Assembly: GCA_022828595.1 (NCBI GenBank)
Contig: JAKGHH010000001.1
Coordinates: 121,904,999 to 121,968,998 of the forward strand
DNA from: Nelumbo lutea
Taxonomy: Eukaryota > Streptophyta > Magnoliopsida > Proteales > Nelumbonaceae
Length of the DNA: 64,000 nt
Direction: 5' to 3'
Shown here: piece by piece, positions 1-11,633 of the stretch
Position numbering within the stretch: position 1 is the first letter of the stretch
Layout of the letters: every line of letters begins with the position of its first letter
Translations under genes and position numbers: made by a program
Notes under the pieces: model-generated
Told to the model about the DNA's origin: nothing
Seen by the model: only the letters and a program-made list of their open reading frames with translations
Database searches by the model: none

Positions 1-106
1 GGTACTAGCCAGAGTCCCATGCTTTCCACGTGTTTCTCAAACACTTTCTGTGATAGTGGCTTTGTCAATGGGTCTGCTACATTTTCCGCTGACACTACCT
101 TCTGAA

Positions 107-772
107 TCACGATGTCCCCTCACCAACAATCTCCCTCAGTACATGGTACTTCCTCTTGATGTGCTTCGACTTCGAGTGGGCTTGTGGCTCCTTAGCCTGA
201 GCAATGGCTCCATTGTTGTCACACAACAATGGGATGGGTGATGTGCTGGATGGAACTACTCCCAACTCGTGAACAAACTTCTTCATCCACATGGCTTCTT
301 TGGCAGCCTCACTTGCGGTAATGTACTCGGCCTCGTTCATGGAGTCTACAGTGGACCCCTGTTTGCTGCTTTTCCAGCAAACAACACACGATCCTATCGT
401 GAAAATATATCCAGATGTAGACTTTCTATCATCTGGATCCGACTAGAAATCGGCATCTGTATACCCTTGGATCTGTAGTGAGCTACCATCGAATACTAGA
501 CAAAACTCTTTTGTCCTTCGAAGGTACTTAAGTATGTTTTTTACAGCAGTCCAATGCTCCTGCCCTAGGTTGGCCTGAAATCTGCTTATTACACTCACTG
601 TCTGAGCAATGTTAGGGTGAGTGCACAGCATGGCATACATGATGCTCCCTACGACAGAGGCATAGGGAACGTCCTTCATGCCATCAATCTCCTCAGAAGT
701 CTTGGGAGACATCTTCTTGGAGAGAGTGACTCCGTGCCTAAAAGGAACGTTTCTTTTCTGGGAGTTTTTCAT
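107..772 (-). pseudogene. Copia-1 RNase H domain (C-terminal pol), broken
   Basis: This is the RNase H end of the copia polyprotein, which degrades the RNA strand of the RNA/DNA hybrid during reverse transcription. Two collinear pieces (443-772 and 107-340) show the RT-RH linker, including LKYLRRTKEFCLVFDG, and the catalytic context YTDADF, EAEYI and CDNNGAIAQAKEP. A stop directly after YTDADF separates the pieces; Copia-2 reads through at the same place. The strand and order continue from the RT segment at 809-1501. The segment ends near the element's 3' LTR, which lies outside the window. Confidence 0.85.
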
Positions 773-808
773 GCTGTATCTTTTGACTATTTTGCCAATG
801 TAGGTAGA

Positions 809-1501
809 TTAGGATAATCCTATTATCCGCTTCGATCTATCTCTATAAAGTCGAAGACCTAGTATATAGGAGGCCTCTCCAAGATCTTTCATGGAGAATT
901 GTTGTGAAAGCCATACTTTCACCAAAGTCAACATTTCTACATCATTCCCAATGAGTAGAATGTCATCTACATACAGAACCAAGAAGGTAACCTTATCTCC
1001 ACTGTACTTTCTGTAAACACAGGGTTCATCCAAATTCTGCTCAAAGTCAAATGATTTGACGGCAGAGTAAAAACGGATGTTCCAACTTCTAGAAGCTTGC
1101 TTAAGTCCATAAATGGATCTATTAAGTTTACATACCATGTTTTCCTGACCCGCAACTATGAAGCCTTGCAGCTGCTGCATATAGATATCTTCAGTAAGGT
1201 CTCCAATCAGGAATGCAATTTTGACATCCATTTGCCAAATCTCATAATCATGGTATTCTGCTATAGCTAGCAGGATCCTAATGGATTTAAGCATGGCCAC
1301 AGGCGAAAAGGTTTCCTCATAATCAATGCCCTCTTTCTGAGTGTACCCTTTCGCCACCAGACGAGCTTTGAAGTTCTCAACTCTACCATCGGGGCCCTTC
1401 TTCCTCTTGTAACCGATTTCTTTTACCCCGAAGAGCTGATCTACTAGAGTCCAAACTCCATTTGTATCCATTGAGTCCATCTCTACTCTCATGGCCTCCA
1501 C
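809..1501 (-). pseudogene. Copia-1 reverse transcriptase domain
   Basis: This is a 230-residue stretch of copia reverse transcriptase. Diagnostic motifs are FKARLVAKGYTQKEGIDYEE, ETFSPVAMLKSIRILLA, WQMDVKIAFL, SIYGLKQASRSW and the catalytic LYVDDILLIGN. Compared with Copia-2, about four codons are missing just before YKRKKGPDGR, where the conserved CKWI should be. The frame closes after IIGLS, where Copia-2 has Gln, consistent with CAA changing to TAA. It is flanked in the same direction by the integrase C-terminal part and by RNase H. Confidence 0.9.
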
Positions 1502-1507
1502 CCACTT

Positions 1508-2905
1508 CTAGGAATCTATGTCCAATATAGCTTCCGCATAAGTCACGGGATCCTCCTCACTAGTCAAGGTTTCCACCAGGTAACTATCCTGGTCATAACC
1601 ATAACGGACTGGTGGCCTGGATACCCGAGTGGATCTTCTAGGTTGGTCACTACTTGGAACTTGTAGGACATCTCCCACTGCTCCTGAGCTCTCTTCATCA
1701 AGAACAATTTCCTGACGATGGGTGTCCAGGATGTAATCGGTCTCCAAGAATTGGGCATTTCAACTGCATAACACTTTCTACTCACTTGGGTCTTAGAAAA
1801 GGTAACCTACAGAGCCTTTTGGGTAGCCTACAAATAGGCAATGACTGGTCTTGGATTCCAACTTGTCTGCACTCGTTCTTTTAATGTGTGCTGGACAACC
1901 CCAAATCTTCAAGTGTCTGACACTTGGTTTCTCTCCGGTCCAAAGTTCATATGGAGTGTTTGGAACCGATTTGGTTGGAACCCGATTCAGCACGTAAATC
2001 ACAGTCTCTAATGCGTAACCCCAAAAGGATGTGGGTAACTCTGAGTGTATGAGAAGTGACTGGACCATATCTAATAAGGTCCTATTCCTCCTCTTTGAAA
2101 CACCGTTAAGTTGTGGTGTAGCAGGAGGAGCTAATTGCGATACTATCCCATTGTCCTTTAAGTAGTCCCTGAACTCGTTAGAGAGATACTCGCCACCTCG
2201 ATCAGATCGAAAGGCTTTACTTTCTCTCCCGAACTATTTCTCGACCTCTTGTCTAAACTTTTTGAACTTTTCAAAGGATTCAAACTTGTGTCTCATTAGG
2301 TACACGTAACCATATCGTGAGAAATCATCTGTGAAGGTGATGAAATACACGTGTTGATTCCGTGTCTTAACACTCCGGGGACCACATACATCAATATATA
2401 TTAGGTCAAGTGTGCCTGTACATCTTTCAGGCTTACCGTCAAATGGCTCTCTTGTCATCTTGCCTTGTAGGCAAGGCTCACAGGTGGGATGATTTTCTAC
2501 AGTTAGAAAATCCAAAGGATCATCCTTTACCAACCTTATGATTCAGTCAACACCGATGTGGCCAAGTCGGTAGTGCCACAAGCACGTGGGATTAACTGTA
2601 TCACGGGCTCTCTTCTTGGGAATTTCATCCGACGTAGTTTCGGTTATATTAGCTTCTAGAGAAGGATGTAGAACATAGAGACTGTTCTCCAATTCCTAGT
2701 ATGCGATGAATCTGTTATTTCTTTTAATAGTAATCGTATTACTAAAGAAGATAGAATAACCATCTGCACACAGTTTTGAAATAGAAATCAAATTTCTTCT
2801 TAAATTTTGTACATAAAGACAATCTTTGAGTACAATTTTTCCTTCTTTAAAAATTAACTCCACGGATCCTATTGCCGCGGTTGCAATAGTAGCAGTAGTC
2901 CCCAA
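1508..2905 (-). pseudogene. Copia-1 GAG-pre-integrase and integrase, fragmented
   Basis: The segment encodes the integrase that inserts the cDNA into host DNA. From the N-terminal side: the tail of the protease region with CLYVQNLRRNLISISKLCAD (2696-2905); the zinc-binding part ending CEPCLQGKMTREPF and the start of the catalytic core (2234-2533, with DLIYIDVCGP and FITFTDDFSRYGYVYLM); the later core (1793-2068, [20 protein letters not shown] and [20 protein letters not shown]); and the C-terminal region (1508-1747, RRSTRVSRPPVRYGYD). Frame breaks separate the pieces, so no intact integrase can be made. Confidence 0.8.
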
Positions 2906-2953
2906 GTAAAGAGTGACTTCTCCTTCACTCAGCCTTCTGCTTACCTTGAACCC

Positions 2954-3841
2954 CTATAGTGAGTTACACGCATGAGTTGAAGCCCCAGAGTCAATACACC
3001 AGGATGTAGAAGCTACCAATAAATTGGTTTCTATAACACAAGTTTCGAAATTACCTTTCTTGGATTCCAGGTAGGCAGGACAATTCCATTTCCAGTGGCC
3101 GGTCTTCTTGCAGAAATGACAGGCATCCGATGCTTTGTCTTTCTTCTGCCTTTTGCCCTTGGTGGCTTTCTTCTGAAGCTTCTTTGCCTTCCTCTTTCTC
3201 TTGCCCGTTTTGCTAGCTTCAACTAGCATAGCTACAGGCTCATCCTTTTTAATCAGTTCTTCAGATCTTTGCAACATATTGCTGAGCTCTTGCAAGCTAA
3301 CATTCAACTTGTTCATGTTATAGTTCATGATGAACGGATTAAAGGAAGGAGGCAAAGAATTGAGGATAGCGTCTATCTGGGTTGCGAGGTCCTGCCCGGA
3401 TCTAAGAGCTTCCAGTTCGTTGATGTAACCCATCATCCGAAGACAATGGTTGTGAACTTGTTGGCCCTTGGACATTTGAGTGGTCATGAACTGCTTCAAG
3501 ACCTTTTGCCGAGTAGAACGATTCTGCTCTTCATACATAATCCTCAGGCTGTCCAATATGTCCTTGGCAAGTTCGATCTGATCGAACTGCCTCTGTATTG
3601 GGTTGTCCAAGGAGGCGATGATGTAACACCGGGCTAGGGAGTTTTTCTCCTCCCATTCCTGATAGTCTCTCCTTCGGGCCTCAGAAGCCCTGTCTCCCGG
3701 ACGCTCCGGGGCAGGATTCTTTACCACATTGTCTAGATTTTCTAAAGATAGGACCAGCATAAGGTTCCTGTACCAGTTGGCGTAGTTGGGGCCCTTAAGC
3801 TTGTTGTCATCAAGAAGCTTTGCAAAAGATCCGTTTGCCAT
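2954..3841 (-). pseudogene. Copia-1 gag and start of protease
   Basis: This is the longest open stretch of the element, about 295 codons. I place the start at the ATG at 3841 (MANGSFAKLLDDNKLKGPNY), the start also seen in Copia-2. It encodes a UBN2-type gag. Near the C-terminus is a lysine-rich basic patch, then a CCHC zinc knuckle CHFCKKTGHWKWNC (CX2CX4HX4C), then the protease active-site motif CIDSGASTHAC. The frame ends at a TAG right after HACNSL, where Copia-2 has Gln. Gag packages the element RNA; the protease would mature the polyprotein. Confidence 0.88.
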
Positions 3842-4313
3842 TTTCTGATAAAAAAGCAAACATCAGTCCACAACCTAATTTGATTCATGTTCATTTCATA
3901 GATATGGCTTTTAATCTACAATCCATTTCCATTTATTCATCTCTGAAATTTCCCTCCTTTCTCAGTGACGGAGACTACGGGTTGTCTCTGGAAATGTGGG
4001 AAATCACATAGGGTGCATGGAGCCAACTGTTTCAGCTGCATAACTCCACCACCTTTCTGTGAAGGATCATATCCACTCATCATATGAGTTTTCCCTTTGG
4101 CCACTGTCGGACAAGGTTCAAAGCCATTTTCAGGTAAACCTTTCTGTCCAGTGAGTGCTTACCCATCATATTCGTGAACACCAAGGTACTGTGAGAGAGT
4201 TTCCATTTTCTGGTGAAGCCCCTCCCACATCGGTCTATGACGCCCCTATCATCTTATGAAACACTTAGAGAAGCCCAACAGCAAATGGATAGCCCATTTT
4301 CTAGTGTGTTTCC
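3842..4313 (-). other. Copia-1 5' leader (untranslated), first part
   Basis: This is non-coding leader upstream of the copia gag on the minus strand. It is collinear with 48035-48511 of Copia-2, where the leader continues another 1.3 kb to the PBS. Here it is cut by Athila-1 and resumes at 15653. I see no protein-coding potential. Confidence 0.8.
4309..4313. repeat. Athila-1 target-site duplication, left copy
   Basis: TTTCC directly precedes the LTR; the same five bases follow the 3' LTR at 15648-15652. Confidence 0.95.
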
Positions 4314-5912
4314 TGATGAACCTACAATTTATCTATATTTTATGAGGTTTTGCATGAAATTTTATGATGGTTTAATTAAATTTTGCCCTATTTTAGCTTG
4401 ATTGCAAGAAAGATTTCAGGGGAGCCAAATCAACAAAAAGAAGGCAAAAGCAAGAAAAGAAAACCCAAAAATTTATCAAGATCAGCCCGGCCCAGCCATG
4501 AGAGCAAGAGAATTTCATTCGGCCCAAGAAGAGCAAGTGAAACTCTTTGGAAAATCCAAGGGAAGAAGCCTAGCAAGAAGGAAATTTTGGCCCAGCCCAT
4601 TTTTAGCCCAAATAACAGCCTAGAGTGTAGCCCACATGAGCTCAAAAGCAAGCTAAGTTGTAGCCCAAATAGCAGCCCAAAGGGAGCTAGGGGCGGCAAC
4701 TTCTAGGAGTTTCTTGAAGAGAAGGAGGGAGCACTCTAGAAGGTTCATGAGGGGTGTAATACACCCCATTCTAGAGGCTTCAAGAAGGGGCAAGAGCCCC
4801 CTTGAAAAACTATATAAGGAGGCCTCTAGGAGGGGAGAAAGTTGTTCAATTGCTTGAGAGGAAGGCTCTCCCACTCTTAGAGGTTTGGCCACCTTGAGAG
4901 AAGAGAAGAGAAGAAGGCTAGGCGCAAGGAAGAAGAAGAAGAAGGGCTGAAGGAAGTTCAAGACAAGCAAGCTAGAAGAAGAAGGTGAGTTCGAATTGAG
5001 GGTTTGTGATTCAAAGATTTTTTGTAATAAATCATTTGTAGTTTCATTCTCTTTTGATTTGAATTCAGTTTCTTAGTTATATGTTCTTTCTTCTTTCTCC
5101 TTGTTTCCATTCTTCCTTGATGTATTTCAGCTTGTAAAATTTCAGTTCAGCAATCTAATTCTTTTTGATTCATTCAAATGGTCATGCATTGTACTTGAAG
5201 TTTCTTGAATAAGGGTGTGATTGTAGATTAATTCGGCCAACTAACCTTCAAAACTCAGATCTGAATTCTCAGATCTGAGATTGCAAGATCTGAATTGCTT
5301 GAAAGAGAATTCAGATTTGAAATTTTCAGATTGGGCGAATTAATCTACAGCTTGGAATTCCTAGAGTGCTTGAGAGAGACTCTAGGAATTCAGATCTACT
5401 ATTCAAGAACTGAATTGAGTGCAAGGTTAGAGATAACTTGCACAATTCAGTTGGTGATCAATTCAGATTTGAATTGATGCCTTAGAAGTGTTTGAAGAAA
5501 TGCATGCATGGGGATTAGATTCTTGCTAGAGATAGAAGAACCGTCACTCATGCATAGGATGAACATGCGCTTGAGAGAGGCTGTTCATGACCTTGGGGTT
5601 TCACCAAACCAAGGCTCAATCATGATTCATTCGAATGATCCAAATTGATAGATTGCTGAATTCTGAGATTGACATTTACTGCTTACTCTTCTAACCTGAT
5701 TTGAAGGCAATTGGACCAATGATTTAGATAGATTTTAATTTAGGATTTCTTAGCTTTCATTAGAGTTTTGATTTATTTGTTGATCAGATAAGAAGTGCTC
5801 AATTTAGTATTGGTAATTGTTTCCTAAATCCTCGTGGGAACGATACTTCACTCACTACTTTATTACTTGAACGGCTAGTGCACTTGCTAGTGTCACAATG
5901 AGCCACACATCA
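4314..5912 (+). repeat. Athila-1 5' LTR
   Basis: A long terminal repeat that starts TGATGAACC and ends CACATCA, repeated almost exactly at 14048-15647. A TATA box (TATATAAGG, 4811-4819) marks the likely U3/R promoter. The 3' half (5258-5475) is rich in CAGATCTGAATTC-like motifs that continue into the leader. Many differences from the 3' LTR are C/T or G/A transitions or one-base indels. Confidence 0.95.
4811..4819 (+). promoter_or_regulatory. TATA box in Athila-1 5' LTR
   Basis: TATATAAGG lies in a purine-rich stretch about 500 bp into the LTR. The identical box is in the 3' LTR at 14544-14552. This position is normal for LTR-driven transcription. Confidence 0.65.
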
Positions 5913-5918
5913 AGTTTT

Positions 5919-5936
5919 TGGCGCCGTTGCCGGGGA
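5919..5936 (+). other. Athila-1 primer-binding site (tRNA-Asp type)
   Basis: TGGCGCCGTTGCCGGGGA begins six bases after the LTR end. It is complementary to the CCA-terminated 3' end of plant tRNA-Asp, the usual Athila primer, and would prime minus-strand DNA synthesis. Confidence 0.85.
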
Positions 5937-7660
5937 TTTAGAGAAACAATATTAGGAAACATTGAGCATTCTTAATCTGATCTCATTCAGCATTGCATTC
6001 ATAGTTGGGTTAATTTTCTAACTTTTTCATTTCAGCTTGGACTGCAACTGCTGTACTACTGTAGTTATGTTTCTTCTTTCTTAAGTAGATTACTTTCTTT
6101 ATCTGGTTTCAGTTTCATTTTAATAAAGGCATATTTGATTTCTATTCAATCTTGATGTTGTTCCCTTCAAAAAGAAAAAAAAAAGAAAAAAATTCACATA
6201 AACATGAGTGTTGCAGATCTGAGTTGCATTCGGCACTCAGATCAGCAGATTTCAGATCTACAGCACTCAGCCGAAAAGAGTTGCTTGTGTTTCAGATTTT
6301 ATTATTCTTTTCTTTCATTACAAAAAGAGAAAAAAAACAAATGAAAAAAAAAAAGGGGAGATCTTTTGAACAACCAGAGGAGCAATTGAGAATTCGGATC
6401 AGAACTCAGATCTGAGTTCAGATCTGAATTCTGCTATTGCAGATCTGCAACAGTTCAGATCTGAGTTCCTCTGAACTCAGACCTGAACTGATGAAATTTT
6501 GAGGGGAATTGGGTGTCATCACCACCCCAATTCACCCTAGGGCACTTCTGCTATTCCCCAAAAACAATTTGGTAGCAATAACTGAAGGTAAGGCAATTGA
6601 GAATTCAGATCCAAACTCAGACTTGAGTTCAGATCTGAATTCTGCTGTTACAGATCTGCTCAGTTCAGATCTGAATTCCTCTGAACTCAGATCTGAACCG
6701 ATGCAAGTTTGAGGTGAATTGGGTGCCATCACTACCCCAATCCACCCTATGATACATCCAACCTGCCTCAAGGGTGAATGGATAGCAAAGAATGAGAGAA
6801 ATTCAAATCTGAAATGCAGTTGATATGATGTGAGGACTGAACTGATACAGAGCATACTATGAATTCTGGGTGGACTGAATTCTTGGCTTTACCCACTTGT
6901 AACCGAGCTACATTAGCTAAGGAGGTGTATGTTTGGATTGAATAATTGTTATGCCTCAGATATTTAAGAAAAATTAGCACTTTCCAAGTATTTCTATTAG
7001 CATTCAGATCTGTAGCAGGGCTGCTATAGTGCAACAGTTAGCAGACCTGATTTCAGATTTCTACAAAAGTTGTATGGACCGAATAGCTTGCAATACCAAA
7101 CATTGCAGACCCAATTTTCAGGTCTTAGCAAGTGTTTGATATGCATCAGCTATACAGGTTTGAGCTTCAATTGTAGAGTTTAAAATCTTTAACCCAAGCC
7201 TAACTCAGGACTGGTTTTAGTTTATTTCAGATCCTTTTAAATTTTTTTTTTTTTTTTCAGATCAGATCTGATTTCAGCCCTAAAGCATCACAGAATTGAT
7301 TCCAACCTTAATGATTGTATATTGTAGTGTATACCAATGAGTGTGTATGAGATATCCAGCTCAGATCTGAATTATTATTTATTAATTTCTCTATACTAAC
7401 AATACCAAAGACTTGTAGATCTGAACTCAAATCTAAATTGGGTCTGAATTCAGATGTTGCAATCGATGGATGTAGATAAAGGAACCTTGAATAAGATGAG
7501 TGGTTTAAATCTGCTTTTAGTATAATCGGCTTCATTTATTCATGATAGGATGTAGGTTTTGTATTCCAATAATTCACATTACATTTTCAGTGTGATAGGA
7601 TTAGTTATTTATTTTCTTTTGTGAATATTGGCATTTTTATTGCTTTGACTTTAACAGTTT
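5937..7660 (+). other. Athila-1 5' leader, rich in AGATCT palindromes
   Basis: A 1.7-kb untranslated leader between the PBS and gag. It has no convincing ORF. It contains poly-A and poly-T tracts (6170-6190, 6330-6355, 7240-7258) and many copies of the palindrome AGATCT in a CAGATCTGAATTC-like context. Packaging and dimerisation signals normally lie here in LTR elements; that these repeats serve such a role is inference. Confidence 0.8.
6383..6750 (+). repeat. Direct repeat in Athila-1 leader (two units of about 158 bp, offset 211 bp)
   Basis: Unit 1 (6383-6540) and unit 2 (6594-6750) both begin CAATTGAGAATTC and end in a CCCCAATTCACCCTA-like stretch. They share the AGATCT-rich core and are separated by 53 unrelated bases. 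Similarity is high but imperfect. Confidence 0.85.
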
Positions 7661-8941
7661 ATGACAAGCAGACCTGAACTGGAAGAGATCCTTTACGACC
7701 CAGAGATTGAACGGACTCTCCGTGTCCGTTTGAGAGCTGCTAAGCAAGTCAGACAAGAAGCACAAGAAATGGCTGAACAAAGAACTATGATGGATTATGC
7801 CAAGCCCACCCTCACCGGGACTGTCTCCAGCATTATCAGGCCAACTATTGCTGCCAATAACTTTGAAATTAAACCGGCCATAATCCAAATGATACAAAAT
7901 ACGGTTCAGTTTTGTGGTATGGCCCATGAGGATCCGAATGCCCATATTGCTAACTTCTTGGAAATCTGTGACACCTTCAAACACAATGGGGTAAGTGATG
8001 ATGCCATCCGGCTGAGGTTATTCCCATTTTCTTTGAAGGATAAAGCCAAAGCTTGGTTGAACTCATTACCGGCAGGATCTATAGCCACATGGGATGAAAT
8101 GGCCAGCCGTTTTCTCTCTAAATATTTTCCCCCTTCTAAAACTGCTAAAATGAGGAATGACATCACTACTTTTTTTCAGCAAGAGGGGGAATCTTTATAT
8201 GAGTCATGGGAACGTTACAAGGAGCTGTTAAGGAGAGTTCCTCACCATGGCCTCCCCATTTGGCTGCAAGTGCAGACTTTCTATAATGGTCTTACTGACT
8301 CAAATAAGACCATATTAGATGCTGCAGCCGGAGGATCCATAAATAATAAAACTCCTGAGGTTGCCCATGCACTTATTGAGGAAATGGCAGCCAACAATTA
8401 TCAATGGCATTCGGAAAGAACTCAAACTAGGAAGCAGCAAGGCTTGCATAATGTTGACACTTATACAGCACTATCTGCACAAATAGGAGCACTCAGTAAA
8501 AAAATAGATGAAATGCAGATAGCTGCCATGCATGTGCAGCCTCTTAATTGTGAATTGTGTGGGGGAGGCCACATCAGTACAGACTGCCAAGTTGGCAATC
8601 AGTTCAGACCATCTACTGAACAAGTTGACTATGTCAGCAATTCGTCAAGACAGCAGGGTTACTAGAGTCACCATACTTTTCATCCAGGATGGAGGGGACA
8701 TTCAAACCAGTCCTGGCCAAATCAGCATACTTCCAAGCCGTTCCACCAGACTTATCATCAGCCTGAACCAAAATCCAATTTGGAGGAACTGATGACAAAA
8801 TTTATAGCAGGTGCAGAAACTAGGTTCCAGAACCAGGAAACCTCAATCAAAAACCTGGAAAACCAAGTGGGGCAATTGGCACAATTAATCTCTTTCAGAC
8901 TGCCGGGAACTCTTCCAAGCAACACTGAAGTGAATCCATGA
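7661..8941 (+). pseudogene. Athila-1 gag
   Basis: Gag forms the retrotransposon capsid. The start is the ATG at 7661 (MTSRPELEEILYDPEIERTL). The capsid core includes NNFEIKPAIIQMIQNTVQF, FLEICDTFKHNGVSDDAIRL and LFPFSLKDKAKAWLNSLPAG. A zinc knuckle CELCGGGHISTDC near residue 295 has spacing CX2CX3HX4C, one residue shorter than canonical. A TAG at 8663-8665 ends the first open stretch (334 aa), but coding similarity continues in frame to a TGA at 8939-8941. Both look like point mutations (CAG to TAG, CGA to TGA). Gag is fused in frame to pol downstream. Confidence 0.92.
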
Positions 8942-10406
8942 GAGCAGGTGCAAACTATTACCTTAAGAAGTGGAAAAGAGTTGCCTGAGGTAGAAAAGAA
9001 GAATTGGGCTGAACCCAAGGCAGAAACAAGCCTTGGAACCAGACAACAGAAGACGGAACAACCAGAAGCACAACAAGGGATGCACCAACAACCACAAGTT
9101 CCATTCCCTAACAGGCTGAAGCAACAAAAATTGGAGAAGGAATTTGGTAAGTTTCTTGAAATATTTAAAAGTTTACATATTAATATTCCTTTTGCTGATG
9201 CTTTAGCCCAGATGCCACACTATGCAAGGTTTTTGAAGGAATTATTGGCAAACAAAAGGAAACTGGGAGATGTGGCTACAGTTGCATTAAATGAGGAATG
9301 TTCTGCTATCCTTTTGAACAAGCTGCCTCAAAAACTCAAAGATCCAGGGAGTTTCACTATTCCTTGTACCATTGGCAGTTTAAAATTTGAAAAAGCTTTA
9401 TGTGACCTGGGAGCTAGCATCAATTTAATGCCATATTCTATCTTCAAGAAATTGGGGTTGAATGAACCCCAACCCACTAGAGTGGCATTACAATTGGCTG
9501 ATAGATCCATTAGACATCCTAGGGGGATCATAGAAGATGTGTTAGTTAAAGTTGACAAATTCATTTTTCCAGTTGATTTCATTGTGTTAGACATGCAAGA
9601 AGATGTGGAGGTCCCGCTTATCCTAGGGAGACCTTTCCTGGCTACCGGGAAAGCAATGATTGATGTCCAACAAGGACAACTCAGCCTTAGGATACAAGAT
9701 GAGGAGATAATTTTTAAAATGTCTGATGCTATGAAACATGCACCCTCTAGTGATGATTCTTGTTTTATGATTGATGCCATTGAATTGACAATTGATGAAT
9801 GCTTCCAGGTAAGTAGAATAACTGATCCTCTAGAACTCTGCCTCCAGCAGGGAGAACTTGAAGAAGCAGAAAATGAAAAAATAAACCTCATGATAGCATA
9901 CCTGAATGATAAGCCTCAATTCAAGGGAAAGGGGTTTCTTAAATTAGAGAACTTAGGCAAATTGCCCGGACCATCAGGTAAGCCATCACCCCAAGAACCC
10001 CCCACCCTTGAACTGAAGCAATTACCATCCCATTTAGAGTATGCTTTCCTTGAGGAACCATCAGATCTCCCCGTGATAATTTCCGCAGCGCTGAATCCCT
10101 TACAAAGAGAAAAATTATTAAGAGTGCTGCGGGAACACAAAAATGCTATAGCTTGGAAGGTAGAAGATATCAAAGGCATTAATCCATCAATCTGCACTCA
10201 CAGAATTTTGATGGAAGAGGACAGCAAGCCTTCCGTTCAGCCCCAAAGGCGCCTGAACCCCAACATGAAAGAAGTGGTAAAGGCTGAAATAATTAAGTTG
10301 TTAGATGCTGGGATCATTTATCCTATTTCTGATAGTTCTTGGGTAAGCCCTATGCAAGTTGTGCCCAAAAAAGGGGGTACGACTGTTGTTCCAAATGAGA
10401 AAAAAT
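8942..10406 (+). pseudogene. Athila-1 gag C-terminus, protease and RT N-terminus
   Basis: In frame after the TGA, the sequence continues with TITLRSGKELPE, then a linker and FADALAQMPHYARFLKELLA. The aspartic protease follows: ALCDLGASINLMPYSIFKKL, a flap-like region, and FIVLDMQEDVEVPLILGRPF. The active site reads DLGA instead of the usual D(S/T)GA. The other Athila element here has the same motif, so it is a lineage trait and not decay. RT begins with TDPLELCLQQGELEE, QRRLNPNMKEVVKAEIIKLL and [20 protein letters not shown]. The frame breaks in an A6 run (10401-10406) inside the conserved NEK-NEL region, consistent with one extra A. Confidence 0.9.
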
Positions 10407-11633
10407 GAACTCATCCCTACTAGAACCATTACCGGATGGCGTGTGTGTATTGACTATAGAAAATTAAATGAAGCCACCCGGAAGGACCATTTCCCTCTCC
10501 CATTTATGGATCAAATGTTGGAGAGGTTAGCCGGGCATGAGTATTATTATTTCTTGGATGGATATTCAGGGTATAACCAGATACCAATTGCACCAGAAGA
10601 TCAAGAAAATACCACTTTTACTTGCCCATATGGAACCTTTGCATACCGAAGGATGCCCTTTGGGTTATGCAATGCCCCAGCAACCTTTCAGCGATGTATG
10701 ATGTCTATATTTTCTGATATGGTTGAAAAATTTATTGAGATCTTCATGGATGATTTTTCAGTTTTTGGCTCTTCGTTTGATGCATGTTTGAATAATCTGG
10801 AACAGGTGCTTACTAGATGTAAAGAAACACATCTTGTGTTGAATTGGGAGAAATGTCATTTTATGGTGCAAGAAGGCATAGTGCTTGGACACAAGATCTC
10901 TCAAAGAGGTATAGAAGTCGACAAGGCCAAGGTGGAGGCAATTGAAAAATTGCCAACCCCAACATCTGTTCGTTCTTTGAGAAGTTTCTTAGGACATGTC
11001 GGATTCTATAGAAGGTTTATTAAAGATTTCTCAAAAATTTCCAAGCCATTATCTACCTTGCTTCAGAAAGAAGTGCCTTTTGAATTTTCAACTGAATGCC
11101 TTCATGCTTTCAACATCTTGAAAGACAAATTGATCCATGCACCTATCATGGTAGCACCAGATTGGACCCTCCCATTTGAATTGATGTGTGATGCGAGTGA
11201 TTTTGCTATAGGAGCTGTTTTAGGACAAAGAATGAATAAATATTTTCAGCCAATTTACTATGCTAGCAGAACCTTGACTGGATCCCAACTCAATTACACC
11301 ACCACAGAAAAGGAGCTGCTAGCAGTAATATTTGCACTTGATAAGTTTCGTTCATATCTGATATTATCTAAGGTTGTTGTCTACACAGATCACTCGGCAT
11401 TAAGGCACTCTCTTACCAAGCAAAACTCAAAACCAAGACTGATCAGGTGGATCCTTTTATTGCAAGAGTTTGACATTGAGATTAGAGACCTGAAGGGTGC
11501 TGCAAACCTGGCTGCTGACCATCTCTCCCGGTTGGACACGGTAAGCTCAAAAGAGGAGATAACCAGCAACATTCGAGAAGAATTTCCGGATGAGCAGTTG
11601 TACTCAATACAGAAATACTCATATCCTTGGTAG
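10407..11633 (+). pseudogene. Athila-1 reverse transcriptase and RNase H
   Basis: RT resumes in the new frame with [60 protein letters not shown] and the catalytic FMDDFSVFG (FMDD for YMDD, common in this lineage). [20 protein letters not shown] leads into RNase H, with catalytic contexts [33 protein letters not shown] and [13 protein letters not shown], and AADHLSRLD at the end. All main active-site acidic residues are present. A TAG at 11631-11633 closes the frame, and coding resumes in the same frame as integrase. Confidence 0.93.

Noticed and set aside
4430..4970. Hydrophobic minus-strand frames in the Athila-1 LTRs (also 14221-14703)
   Set aside because: Caused by purine-rich LTR sequence read in reverse as Leu/Phe/Ser; present in both LTRs, no start context or family similarity.
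9328..9891. 187-codon open frame on the minus strand inside Athila-1 pol
   Set aside because: It is the antisense shadow of the protease/RT coding strand, with no recognisable motifs of its own.
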